A stretch of DNA of 64,000 bases from positions 62,001 through 126,000 of the forward strand of contig JACKKC010000002.1 of assembly GCA_020637615.1 (NCBI GenBank). Reading direction: 5' to 3'. A program made the translations under genes and the position numbers. The stretch's first letter is position 1; the number at the start of each line of letters is the position of its first letter. Shown here one piece after another: positions 7,014 to 15,599 of this stretch. Origin of the DNA: Rhodovulum sp. Its GTDB lineage: Bacteria > Pseudomonadota > Alphaproteobacteria > Rhodobacterales > Rhodobacteraceae. The notes beneath the pieces are model-generated. The model ran no database searches. It saw nothing but the letters and a program-made list of their open reading frames with translations, and was not told the DNA's origin.

Positions 7014-9251
7014 ATGCCCGATCTCCTGCTCGAACTCCTATCCGAGGAAATCCCGGCGCGCATGCAGGCGCGGGCGGCGGAGGATCTGCGGCGCCTGGTC
7101 ACCGAGGGCCTGGTCGAGCGCGGGCTGACCTACGCCCATGCGACGGCCTTCGTGACGCCGCGGCGGCTGGCGCTGGCGGTCGCGGGGCTCGCGGAGCGGT
7201 CGGCGGCGGTGCGCGAGGAGCGCAAGGGTCCGCGGGTGGACGCGCCCGAGAAGGCGATCGAGGGCTTTCTGCGCGCCACCGGGCTGGCGCGGGAGGACCT
7301 CGAGATCCGCGACGACAAGAAGTCGCAGGTCTGGTTCGCCGTCACCGAACGCCCGGGCCGGGCGGCGGCCGAGATCGTGGCGGAGACGGTCGAGGCGGTG
7401 GTGCGCGGCTTCCCCTGGCCGAAATCCATGCGCTGGGGCGAGGGCGGCCTGCGCTGGGTGCGCCCGCTCCACGGCATCCTCTGCCAGCTCTCCACCGAGG
7501 CTGGAGCCAAGACCGTGCCGCTAGAGATCGAGGGGATCCGCGCCGGCGACACCACCCGCGGCCACCGCTTCATGGCGCCGGAGCCCATTCGCGTCTCGGG
7601 CTTCGAGGAATACGCGGCGCGGCTCGAACGGGCGCGGGTGCTGCTCGACCCGGCGGAGCGCGCCGAGCGGATCCGCCACGACGCGACACAGCTCGCCTTC
7701 GCGCAGGGCCTGGAGGTGGTGGAGGACGAAGCACTCCTCGCCGAGATCGCCGGGCTGGTGGAATGGCCCGTGGTGCTGATGGGACGCATCGAGGAACGCT
7801 TCCTCGACCTGCCGCCGGAAGTGCTGCAGACCTCCATGAAGGCGCATCAGAAGTTCCTCTCGGTGCGAGACCCCAAGTCGGGGCGGATCGTGGGTTACGT
7901 GGTGGTGGCCAACCGCGAGACCGCCGACGACGGGGCGACGATCCTTGCGGGCAATGCGCGGGTGCTGGCGGCGCGGCTCGCGGATGCGGCCTTCTTCTGG
8001 GAGAACGACCTGCGCATGCCGCCGGAGGCGATGGCCGCGAAGCTCGACGGCGTGACCTTCCACAACCGGCTCGGTACCCAGGGCGAGCGCATCGCCCGCA
8101 TCGCCGCCCTGGCGCGCGAGATCGCGCCGCTGGTCGGCGCCGACCCCGACCTCGCCGAGCGCGCGGCGCGCCTCGCCAAGGCCGATCTCGCGAGCGAGAT
8201 GGTCTACGAGTTTCCCGAGCTGCAGGGCGTGATGGGACGTTATTATGCCGGGCGGGCCGGGGAAGACCCCTCCGTCGCCGCTGCGGCGCAGGAGCATTAT
8301 TCGCCGCTCGGACCCTCGGATTCCGTGCCGGATGCGCCGGTCTCGGTGGCGGTGGCGCTGGCGGACAAGATCGATCTCCTGACAGGCTTTTGGTGGATCG
8401 ACGAAAAGCCAACTGGTTCCAAGGACCCCTTTGCACTCCGTAGGGCTGCTCTGGGTTCAGTGAGGGTAATCCTGGACACTGGTGTCCGATTTCCTGTCCT
8501 GCCAATCCTTTCTCACGCGATGACGCATGCCTTGCACGCTGCCTACATCACAAGCCGTTCTGCGATGATTGATCCAATCAAGGATTTGGAGAGCTCAGGA
8601 GCAGTAGTCGAGGAGATTTATGAAGCTCGAACGCGTTTGGAGGGCGCGACAAAAGCTCTATCGCTGGATGATCTCCTTGGCGATTTGGGCGGTGGACAGG
8701 CAAGTGAGGTCAGAGGCAAGGTCGACAATCTCTTTTCCTTCTTCATTGATCGATTAAAGGTTCACCTCCGGAATCAAGGCATCCGCCACGACGTCATCGA
8801 CGCCGCCTTCCAACTCGGCGGGCAGGACGATCTGGTGCTGCTGGTGGCGCGAGTGCGGGCCTTGCAGGAATTTCTCGGGACCGACGATGGCGCGAACCTG
8901 CTCGCCGGCTATAAGCGCGCCGTGAACATCCTGAGCCAGGAAGAGAAGAAGGACGGGGTGGAATATTCCCTCGACCCGCATCCGAGCCTCGCGGAGACCG
9001 ATGCCGAGCGGGCGCTCTTCACCGCGCTCGACGCAGCCGAGGTCGCCATCGCCCCGGCGCTCGATGCCGAGGATTTCGCCGGCGCCATGACCGCGCTCGC
9101 CGGGCTGCGCGGGCCGATCGACGCCTTCTTCGACACCACCATCGTCAATGCCGAGAATGACATCGTCCGGCGCAACCGGCTCTGCCTGCTGCATCGCATC
9201 CGCACGGTGATGAACCGGGTGGCGGTCTTCTCGGCGGTGGAGGGCGGGTGA
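7014..9251 (+). CDS. glyS: Glycyl-tRNA synthetase beta subunit
   Basis: Beta subunit of the heterotetrameric glycyl-tRNA synthetase, which binds tRNA. At 745 residues it is a little long. The N-terminus (PDLLLELLSEEIPARM) is typical and the C-terminal part carries a DALR-like anticodon-binding region (GYKRAVNIL). The frame is intact throughout. Bases 8401-8760 are about 52 percent GC by hand count and use codons such as GTA, GAT, TTT, TCA and AGG that are rare in the flanks, although the encoded protein still reads as glyS (TGSKDPFALRRAALGSVR, then RLKVHLRNQGIRHDVIDA). Confidence 0.96.
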   Translation: MPDLLLELLSEEIPARMQARAAEDLRRLVTEGLVERGLTYAHATAFVTPRRLALAVAGLAERSAAVREERKGPRVDAPEKAIEGFLRATGLAREDLEIRDDKKSQVWFAVTERPGRAAAEIVAETVEAVVRGFPWPKSMRWGEGGLRWVRPLHGILCQLSTEAGAKTVPLEIEGIRAGDTTRGHRFMAPEPIRVSGFEEYAARLERARVLLDPAERAERIRHDATQLAFAQGLEVVEDEALLAEIAGLVEWPVVLMGRIEERFLDLPPEVLQTSMKAHQKFLSVRDPKSGRIVGYVVVANRETADDGATILAGNARVLAARLADAAFFWENDLRMPPEAMAAKLDGVTFHNRLGTQGERIARIAALAREIAPLVGADPDLAERAARLAKADLASEMVYEFPELQGVMGRYYAGRAGEDPSVAAAAQEHYSPLGPSDSVPDAPVSVAVALADKIDLLTGFWWIDEKPTGSKDPFALRRAALGSVRVILDTGVRFPVLPILSHAMTHALHAAYITSRSAMIDPIKDLESSGAVVEEIYEARTRLEGATKALSLDDLLGDLGGGQASEVRGKVDNLFSFFIDRLKVHLRNQGIRHDVIDAAFQLGGQDDLVLLVARVRALQEFLGTDDGANLLAGYKRAVNILSQEEKKDGVEYSLDPHPSLAETDAERALFTALDAAEVAIAPALDAEDFAGAMTALAGLRGPIDAFFDTTIVNAENDIVRRNRLCLLHRIRTVMNRVAVFSAVEGG
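8385..8790 (+). other. Low-GC replacement patch inside glyS
   Basis: Coding sequence falls from about 70 percent GC to about 52 percent over roughly 400 bases and then returns abruptly at CATCCGCCACGACGTC (about 8780). The reading frame continues and the product remains recognisable, so this looks like a replaced segment rather than an insertion. It covers the linker before the anticodon-binding region. Homologous recombination with a distant glyS is the simplest inference. Confidence 0.6.
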
Positions 9252-9286
9252 CGTTTCGGTTTCCCTGGCCCGCGATCGCGGATATG

Positions 9287-9297
9287 TTGCACTGCAA
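9287..9297. promoter_or_regulatory. TTGCACTGCAA palindrome at the PPDK-like start
   Basis: An 11-base perfect palindrome ends on the A of the start codon of the PPDK-like gene. TGC-rich palindromes of this form resemble the sites described for PhaR, the polyhydroxybutyrate regulator of alphaproteobacteria; the assignment is inference. A second TGCA-N-TGCA core lies upstream of the SleB-type gene at 12979-12987. Confidence 0.35.
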
Positions 9298-11903
9298 TGA
9301 AAGCGCAGGAGATCATCCGGGACCCAAATGAGGCCGTCATCGGGCTCGATGCCGGCGACGCGCTGCGTGATGCGGTCTTCGGACGGCGCGCCTGGAAGCT
9401 GGCGCAGCTGACGGCGCTGGGGCTGCCGGTGCCGGCGGGATTCGCGCTGTCCTTCGGGTGCGTGCGGGAGATCGGGGCGGGCGGCGCGATGCCGGCCCTG
9501 CCGGATCTGGGGCCGCCGGGGCGGCTCCACGCCCTGCGCTCCAGTCCCGGCGCGCGGGCCTGGAGCGGGCCCGATGCGCTGCTCGACATCGGGATCGGCG
9601 AGGCGGCGATCGGGGCGCTGACCGAGCGACTGGGCGAGGCCGCGGCGCTCGACCGCTATCGCCGCTTCATCGCGGCCTTCGCCCATGCGGTTCACGGCCT
9701 CGATCCGGAGGTCTTCGGGTCGGGCCGGGAGCCGGGCGATGCCGCCGGCCTGCGCGTCCGAATCGCGGACATGCTCGACGTCTTCGCCTCCCGCTGCGGG
9801 ACGGCGTTTCCGCAGGCGCCGAAGGACCAGCTCGAAGCCGCCGCGCGGGCGCTGGCGCGGGCCTGGCAGGGCGCCACGGCCAGGATCCTGCGCGAGGCGC
9901 GGGGGGCGCCGCCCGATGCCGGGCTCGGGCTGATCGTGCAGGAGATGGCGCCGGGGACGCGCGCGGGGCCGGACGGCGAAGGGGCGATCCAGACGGTCGA
10001 CAGCCGCACCGGCGCGCCGGCCTTCGAGGGGGATTTCTGGCGTTTCGAGACCGGATACGGCCGCGCGCTCGGACCGCGGACACGGCTCGCGCTGCGCGAT
10101 GGGGCAGCGGAGGGCGGGGGCGGTGGCCCGACGCTCGCGGAGATCGCCCCCGATGCGCTGTCGGCGCTGGGCGACGCCTGTGCGCGCATTGCCCGGGGCC
10201 TCGGCGACGCCTACCGGATCGCCTTCGTGCTGCAGGGCGGCGCGGTGGCGATCCTCGATGCGGTTCCGGTGCGGCGCAATGCCCGCGCGGCGGTGCGGAT
10301 CGCCGTCGATCTGGCCAAGGTCGGGGCGATCGACCGCGACCAGGCGCTCCTGCGCATCGAGCCGCTGAGCCTCGTCGAGCACCTGCATCCGCAGATCGAT
10401 CCGGCCGCGCGGCGCGACGTCTTCGGCACCGGGCTGGGGGCGAGCCCCGGCGCGGCGACCGGGCGTCTCGTCTTCACCGCCGAGGCGGCGCAGGCCGCGG
10501 CGGCGCGGGACGAGGAGACGATCCTCGCCCGGGTCGAGACCAGCCCCGAGGACATCCGCGGCATGCATTCGGCGCGTGGCGTGCTCACCATGCGCGGCGG
10601 CATGACCAGCCATGCCGCGGTGATCGCCCGCGGCATCGGGCTGCCCTGCGTGGTGGGCGCGCGCGAGCTGAAGCTCGATGCCGCGCGGCGGAGCCTGATC
10701 GCCCCCGATGGCCGGGTTTTCCGCGAGGGGGCGCTGGTCACGCTGGACGGCACGCGCGGCGAGGTCATGGCCGGCGCGCCGGCGATGATCGCGCCGGAGC
10801 TCGGCGGGGCCTTCTCCGAGCTGCTCGACTGGGCGGATGCGGCGCGCGACCTCGGGGTGCGGGCCAATGCCGACACGCCCGGCGAGGCGCGGGCGGCGCG
10901 CGGGTTCCGGGTCGACGGCATCGGTCTCTGCCGCACCGAGCACATGTTCTTCGCCGCGGAGCGCGTCGGGGTGATGCGCGAGATGATCCTGGCGGAGACC
11001 GAGGAAGCCCGGCAGGCCGCCCTCGACCGGCTGCTTCCGATGCAGCGCGCGGATTTCGTCGAGATCTTCGAGATCATGCGCGGGCTGCCGGTGACGATCC
11101 GCCTGCTCGACCCGCCGCTGCACGAATTCCTCCCCGGGGGCCCCGAGGAGATCGCCGAATTCGCCGCCGTGACCGGGCTCGCCGCCGAGGTCGTCACGGC
11201 CCGGGCGCGCGACCTCGCCGAGATCAATCCCATGCTCGGCATGCGCGGCGTCCGCCTCGGCGTGGTGATGCCGGCGATCTATGCCATGCAGGCGCGCGCG
11301 GTCTTCGAGGCGGCGATCGCGGTCAATCGCGACGCCCGCGCACCGGTCGTGCCCGAGATCATGATCCCGCTGGTCTCGGCCAATCGCGAGGTGGAGCTGG
11401 TCAAGGCCCGGATCGACGCGGTCGCCTCGGCGGTCGAGGCCGAGCAGGACGCGCGGCTGGCCTACAAGCTCGGCGTGATGGTCGAGACCCCGCGCGCGGC
11501 GCTGCGCGCCGGCGACCTGGCGGCCTCCTCGGCGTTCCTCTCGTTCGGGACCAACGACCTGACGCAGATGACCTATGGCCTGAGCCGCGACGACGCCGGG
11601 CGGTTCATGCGCGACTACGTGAACCTCGGGCTCTTCGCCGAGGATCCGTTCCGGTCGCTCGATCTCGAAGGGGTGGGGGAGCTGATGCTGATCGCGGCGA
11701 GCCGCGGGCGGGCGCGCAACCCGGCGCTGACGCTGGGGCTCTGCGGCGAGCATGGCGGCGACCCGCCCTCGGTGCGCTTCTCCAAGCTCGCCGGATTCGA
11801 CTATGTCTCCTGCTCGCCGTTCCGCGTGCCCATCGCCCGGCTCGCGGCGGCGCAGGCCAGCCTGCTGGTGCGCGCGCCTGCCGTCTCGGATGACGGCGCG
11901 TGA
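9297..11903 (+). CDS. PPDK-like PEP-utilising enzyme with altered ATP domain
   Basis: An 868-residue relative of pyruvate, phosphate dikinase. The central and C-terminal domains are well kept: the phospho-histidine loop GGMTSHAAVIARG, GIGLCRTEHMFF, FGTNDLTQMTYG and the PEP-domain motif LCGEHGGDP. The N-terminal nucleotide-binding domain is degenerate: the usual KGANLAEM reads RRAWKLAQL, the MPGMMDT loop is replaced (RSSPGARAWSGPDALLDIG), and the FTRNPATGE segment reads QTVDSRTGAPAFEGD. The same type of protein follows glyS in Rhodobacterales, where it is called a putative PEP-binding protein. Whether it still uses ATP is unknown. No clear ribosome site precedes ATG 9297. Confidence 0.88.
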   Translation: MKAQEIIRDPNEAVIGLDAGDALRDAVFGRRAWKLAQLTALGLPVPAGFALSFGCVREIGAGGAMPALPDLGPPGRLHALRSSPGARAWSGPDALLDIGIGEAAIGALTERLGEAAALDRYRRFIAAFAHAVHGLDPEVFGSGREPGDAAGLRVRIADMLDVFASRCGTAFPQAPKDQLEAAARALARAWQGATARILREARGAPPDAGLGLIVQEMAPGTRAGPDGEGAIQTVDSRTGAPAFEGDFWRFETGYGRALGPRTRLALRDGAAEGGGGGPTLAEIAPDALSALGDACARIARGLGDAYRIAFVLQGGAVAILDAVPVRRNARAAVRIAVDLAKVGAIDRDQALLRIEPLSLVEHLHPQIDPAARRDVFGTGLGASPGAATGRLVFTAEAAQAAAARDEETILARVETSPEDIRGMHSARGVLTMRGGMTSHAAVIARGIGLPCVVGARELKLDAARRSLIAPDGRVFREGALVTLDGTRGEVMAGAPAMIAPELGGAFSELLDWADAARDLGVRANADTPGEARAARGFRVDGIGLCRTEHMFFAAERVGVMREMILAETEEARQAALDRLLPMQRADFVEIFEIMRGLPVTIRLLDPPLHEFLPGGPEEIAEFAAVTGLAAEVVTARARDLAEINPMLGMRGVRLGVVMPAIYAMQARAVFEAAIAVNRDARAPVVPEIMIPLVSANREVELVKARIDAVASAVEAEQDARLAYKLGVMVETPRAALRAGDLAASSAFLSFGTNDLTQMTYGLSRDDAGRFMRDYVNLGLFAEDPFRSLDLEGVGELMLIAASRGRARNPALTLGLCGEHGGDPPSVRFSKLAGFDYVSCSPFRVPIARLAAAQASLLVRAPAVSDDGA

Positions 11904-12847
11904 CGGGCCTTCCCGCGGACCTTCCGGGCCTGGCGCGGGGCGGCAAGGCGGCGCTGGCGCGCGTGCTTTCGGCGCTCGAATCCGCCCCGGACCACCCGGA
12001 ACTCGCGACCCTGATGGATGCGGCCTCGGCCGCCCCGCGGGGCATGGTGATCGGCATCACCGGACCGCCCGGCGTCGGCAAGTCCACGCTCCTGGGAGCC
12101 TTCATCGCGCGGCTGCGGGCGCGGGGCGAGACCGTCGCGGTCATCGCGGTCGATCCCTCGTCCCGGCGATCCGGTGGCGCCCTGCTCGGCGACCGCATCC
12201 GCATCGCGTCGGATCCGCAGGACGCGGGGCTCTTCGTGCGCTCCATGGCCGCGCGCCGGAGGCTGGGCGGCCTTTCCGACATCGCCTTCCCGGCGGCGCT
12301 GCTGATGCGCGCGCTCTATGACCGGGTCTTCGTGGAGACGGTCGGGGTCGGCCAGTCCGAGACCGAAATCGCCGATTGCGCCGATCTGGTCGTCTTCTGC
12401 GCCCAGCCGGGATCCGGCGACAGCCTGCAATACATGAAGGCGGGGATCATCGAGGAGCCCGACGTGATGCTGGTCACCAAGGGCGACATCGGCGCCATGG
12501 CGTCCCGCACCGCCGGCGACCTGCGCGCGGCCCTCACCCTCGCGGCGGGAGCCGGCGCGGCGCCCCCGGTCGAAGTCGTCTCGGCGCAATCGGGCGCCGG
12601 GATCGATGCGGCCCTCGACCGTATCGGGGAGGTCTTCGCGGCGAGGGCGGCCTCCGGGGGGCTCGCGGGGCTGCGCGGCCGCCAGGAGCGGGTCTGGGCG
12701 GAGCGCAGAATCGCCGAATCGCTCGGCCAGGCGGCCGCGGACACGCTCGGACCGCGATTATCGGGCCGCGAGGGCTCGTTCGCCGAGATTTCGCGGCTCT
12801 GCGAACGCGCCCGCGCGCTGGTTCACGAATCGCTTAAAAACATCTGA
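11900..12847 (+). CDS. meaB: Methylmalonyl-CoA mutase-associated GTPase MeaB/ArgK
   Basis: G3E-family P-loop GTPase that chaperones methylmalonyl-CoA mutase and its cobalamin cofactor. The 315-residue protein shows the P-loop GPPGVGKST at residues 55-63, conserved VDPSS and the VETVGVGQSE switch region. The GTG start overlaps the preceding stop by four bases, which implies translational coupling to the PPDK-like gene. No mutase gene is in the window. Confidence 0.93.
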   Translation: MTGLPADLPGLARGGKAALARVLSALESAPDHPELATLMDAASAAPRGMVIGITGPPGVGKSTLLGAFIARLRARGETVAVIAVDPSSRRSGGALLGDRIRIASDPQDAGLFVRSMAARRRLGGLSDIAFPAALLMRALYDRVFVETVGVGQSETEIADCADLVVFCAQPGSGDSLQYMKAGIIEEPDVMLVTKGDIGAMASRTAGDLRAALTLAAGAGAAPPVEVVSAQSGAGIDAALDRIGEVFAARAASGGLAGLRGRQERVWAERRIAESLGQAAADTLGPRLSGREGSFAEISRLCERARALVHESLKNI

Positions 12848-12975
12848 ATCCCTGCGCAATTCCCGCCGGCGCGCGCCTGAGGCTTCACGCGCCGATTGGC
12901 AGGATTCCGCTTACGCCTTGGAAAAGCTGGACTTTGCTCCGCGCGACCTGACAAACGTCATTCCCGAAAACTAAA

Positions 12976-12991
12976 TTGTGCAGTGCAGCAA
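12976..12991. promoter_or_regulatory. TGC-rich site upstream of SleB-type gene
   Basis: TTGTGCAGTGCAGCAA contains a TGCA-G-TGCA core 43 bases before the SleB-type start. It shares that core with the palindrome at 9287-9297. A common regulator such as PhaR is only a suggestion. Confidence 0.25.
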
Positions 12992-13033
12992 GAACGCGGA
13001 CGGGTGTCGTTCCGCGGATCGGGGGACTTTGCA

Positions 13034-13795
13034 ATGACGGGATCCGGCTTCGGACCGCGCGGGCGCGGATTGGCGGCAATCGCTCTGGCTTTCATCGTGA
13101 CGCTGGGGAGCCTTGTCCCCGGCGCGGCAGAGGCCGATGCCGCGAAGGCGGGCGCGGACCGGGCGGATTTCGTCCGGGCGATGAACCGGGAACGCTCGGT
13201 TCTCGCGGAATCCGGCAATGCGCGGATCTCGCAGCTGGCGCTGAGCACCCGTCCGAAGGCGCGCGCGGATGCGGACGTGACGGTGGCGAGCCGGAGCGTC
13301 GCCCCGGAGGTTGCCGATCTCGCCAAGGCCGGTTCGGCGGTGAAGCTCGATACCAAGACCATCGACCAGCTGCCGCGCGCCACGGGCGACGCCCAGTGGC
13401 AGTGCCTCGCGGTCGCGATCTACCACGAGGCCCGCGGCGAGCCGCTGGCCGGCCAGATCGGGGTGGCGGAGGTGATCCTCAATCGTGTGGACAGCCGCAA
13501 CTATCCCAATACCGTCTGCGGCGTGACCAACCAGGGCGTGAGCCGCGGCCGGAGCTGCCAGTTCTCCTATGCCTGCGACGGCCGTTCCGACGCGATGGCC
13601 CAGGCCGCGCCGCGCGCCCGCGCCGAGAAGCTGGCCGCGATCATGCTGGCCGGTCGGCCGCGCACGGTGACCGATGGCGCGACGCATTTCCACGCCACCG
13701 GTGTGAATCCGAGCTGGGCGCGCAAGATGACGCGCACCGCCTCGATCGGCCATCACCGGTTCTATCGCTCGGGCACGCGGGTCGCGCAGCGCTGA
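13034..13795 (+). CDS. SleB/CwlJ-type cell wall hydrolase
   Basis: Secreted peptidoglycan hydrolase of the Hydrolase_2 family, probably a lytic transglycosylase-like enzyme in the periplasm. The 253-residue protein begins with a signal peptide (hydrophobic residues about 13-32, AAEADA cleavage region). The catalytic domain starts at WQCLAVAIYHEARGEP, where the Glu of YHEARGE is the likely catalytic residue, and continues through VILNRVDSRNYP and THFHA. The ATG at 13034 has GGGGGA about eight bases upstream; an open frame from 12896 is not used because its leader is not protein-like. Confidence 0.9.
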   Translation: MTGSGFGPRGRGLAAIALAFIVTLGSLVPGAAEADAAKAGADRADFVRAMNRERSVLAESGNARISQLALSTRPKARADADVTVASRSVAPEVADLAKAGSAVKLDTKTIDQLPRATGDAQWQCLAVAIYHEARGEPLAGQIGVAEVILNRVDSRNYPNTVCGVTNQGVSRGRSCQFSYACDGRSDAMAQAAPRARAEKLAAIMLAGRPRTVTDGATHFHATGVNPSWARKMTRTASIGHHRFYRSGTRVAQR

Positions 13796-13811
13796 GCGAG
13801 GGCCGGCGGCA

Positions 13812-14435
13812 TCAGTCCGCAAAGTCCTGCACCAGGTAGAGATCGCCGCAGGCGGGGCCCTTCGGATCGATCCCGACGCCGCTGCCCAGCCGCTCGAATT
13901 TCGGCGAGAGCAGCGAGGCGCGATGCTTCGGCGAAGCCAGCCAGCGGCTCACCACCTGTTGCGCGAGGCTGCCGTAGGTATGCACCGGCACCGGGCGCAT
14001 CGTGTCGCCGTAGAGGAAGTTGCAGCCGCTCGACTTCATCGAGATCGGCCTTCCGAGCAGCCGGTAGACCTTGTCCATCGCGATGTTTTCCGCCGCGAGC
14101 CGGTAGCTGACCGATTGCCGCGCCATGCGCTGCTTCAGCTTGGACTGGCCGCGCACGGGAAGCTCGTGGCTGTGCGTCCGGAGCCGCGCCATGTTGGCGG
14201 CGTGATCGGCCGCCGCGCGGGCCAGCGCCGGATCGGGGTTGAGCGGGGCGCGGCCATGCTGCCGGCGGGCGGCGTTCGAGTAGAAGAGCACCGCCTCGTT
14301 GAAGAGGGCCTGATCGAGCGACTTGCCCGTGATCGGCTGGCCGAACCTGCCCGGCGTCTGGCCCGCACCCGTCGCGCCGCCGCCGGCCGCGAGGATCATG
14401 AGGCCCAGGATCGCGCTCAGAATGAAAGGTCTCAC
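13812..14435 (-). CDS. CAP-domain (SCP-like) secreted protein
   Basis: A 207-residue exported protein with an N-terminal signal peptide (FILSAILGLMILAAGGGA) and one CAP/SCP domain. Visible CAP features are LFYSNAARRQHGRAPLNPDPALARAAADHAANMA, the HSHELP histidine region, YRLAAENIA and WLASPKHRASLLSPKFERLGSGV. Bacterial members are extracellular or periplasmic with unclear biochemical roles. It converges with the SleB-type gene with only 16 bases between stops. Confidence 0.88.
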   Translation of the reverse strand: MRPFILSAILGLMILAAGGGATGAGQTPGRFGQPITGKSLDQALFNEAVLFYSNAARRQHGRAPLNPDPALARAAADHAANMARLRTHSHELPVRGQSKLKQRMARQSVSYRLAAENIAMDKVYRLLGRPISMKSSGCNFLYGDTMRPVPVHTYGSLAQQVVSRWLASPKHRASLLSPKFERLGSGVGIDPKGPACGDLYLVQDFAD

Positions 14436-14638
14436 CGAAACCCCCTCGCTCGTGTCGCCGCAGCCGGGCCGGATTCCGGCTGCTCCTCACGGGCGGAACT
14501 CTGGGCGGCGAGGCTTTCCGTTCGGTTAACGCGCGGGTCCGGGCGGCCGGAAAACGCAGGAAACGGTTAACGGATCAGCCGGGTTGCCGTGGGGGCGGTG
14601 CGGCGGTATCACCGCGGGAGCGACAGGGCAGGGGTGCC

Positions 14639-15589
14639 ATGGACGAGACAGCGATGGCCTTCGAACTGCCGCATGTGCGGGCCTCGGCCAGCCATTCGGG
14701 ACCGCCGCTCGACCGGATCTCGGTGCGCGACTACGTGCGCGACATCGAGATCGGCGCCTTCCGCACCGAACGGGGCGTGACGCAGCGGGTGCGCTTCAAC
14801 GTCGTGCTCGAGGTCATGCACAATGCGGCGGCCGAGAGCGACGACGTCGATCAGGTGGTCTCCTACGACATGATCACCGAGGCGATCGAGGCGGCGCTCG
14901 CCGCGGACCGCCTCAACCTGCTCGAGACGCTGGCCGAGCGCGTGGCGGCGGCCTGCCTGACCGATCCGCAATCGGTGCGGGTCTTCGTGCGGGTGGAGAA
15001 GCTCGACCGCATTCCCGGCGCGCTCGGGGTCGAGATCGTGCGCGCGCGCGTTCCCAAGGCGGCGCCGCGGATCCGCCCGGTTCGGGAACTCGCCGGGTCG
15101 GCGCAGGCGGTTCGCCCGGCGGTGATCTATCTGGACCGGGCGGCCCTGGGGGGGGCCGGCGCCGCCCGCTGGCTCGATGCGATCGTGGCCTGGGACAAGC
15201 CGACCGTGCTCTGCATCGCTGCCCCCGAGCCGCAGCCCGCGACGACGGAGGCGCAGCAGATGATCGGCCTTCTGGCGATCGAGGCGGCGGCCTGGGCGCT
15301 GACCGATCGCGATCCGCGGTTCAGCGTCGTGGCCTCCCGCACCGAGCTCGACTGGTCGCTGAAGTCCGGGCACCATACGGTCTGGGCGCCGCGGCGCATG
15401 GCGACCGCCAGGGCCGGCGGCGATCGGCCGGATGCGAGCGATCCGGCGGGGCTCGCGGGATGGCTGGCCGCGGAGATCGGCGCCGATCTCCTGGTGACGG
15501 TCGGCGCGGCGGCGGCGCCGGAAGCGGGCACGGCGGCGGTGCGGCGCCTCGATCCCGAACGGCCCGAGGCGCTGGCGGATCTGGACTGA
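14639..15589 (+). CDS. folB: Dihydroneopterin aldolase with long C-terminal extension
   Basis: Residues 24-135 form a FolB domain (RISVRDYVRDIEIGAFRTERG, then VVSYDMITEAIEAAL and LLETLAERVAAACL), which converts 7,8-dihydroneopterin to 6-hydroxymethyl-dihydropterin in folate synthesis. Typical FolB is about 120 residues; here about 180 further residues follow that I cannot assign, apart from their being Ala-rich and soluble. folP lies three genes downstream, so this is a folate operon. The ATG at 14639 lies 10 bases after GACAGGG. ATG 14654 (MAFELP) is an alternative start. Confidence 0.88.
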   Translation: MDETAMAFELPHVRASASHSGPPLDRISVRDYVRDIEIGAFRTERGVTQRVRFNVVLEVMHNAAAESDDVDQVVSYDMITEAIEAALAADRLNLLETLAERVAAACLTDPQSVRVFVRVEKLDRIPGALGVEIVRARVPKAAPRIRPVRELAGSAQAVRPAVIYLDRAALGGAGAARWLDAIVAWDKPTVLCIAAPEPQPATTEAQQMIGLLAIEAAAWALTDRDPRFSVVASRTELDWSLKSGHHTVWAPRRMATARAGGDRPDASDPAGLAGWLAAEIGADLLVTVGAAAAPEAGTAAVRRLDPERPEALADLD

Positions 15590-15599
15590 GGAGGGGACC

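Noticed and set aside
8754..11753. A 999-codon open frame on the minus strand across the PPDK-like gene
   Set aside because: It is antisense to a clearly homologous gene, has His/Arg/Gly-rich low-complexity content and no family motif. At this GC content long shadow frames are expected.
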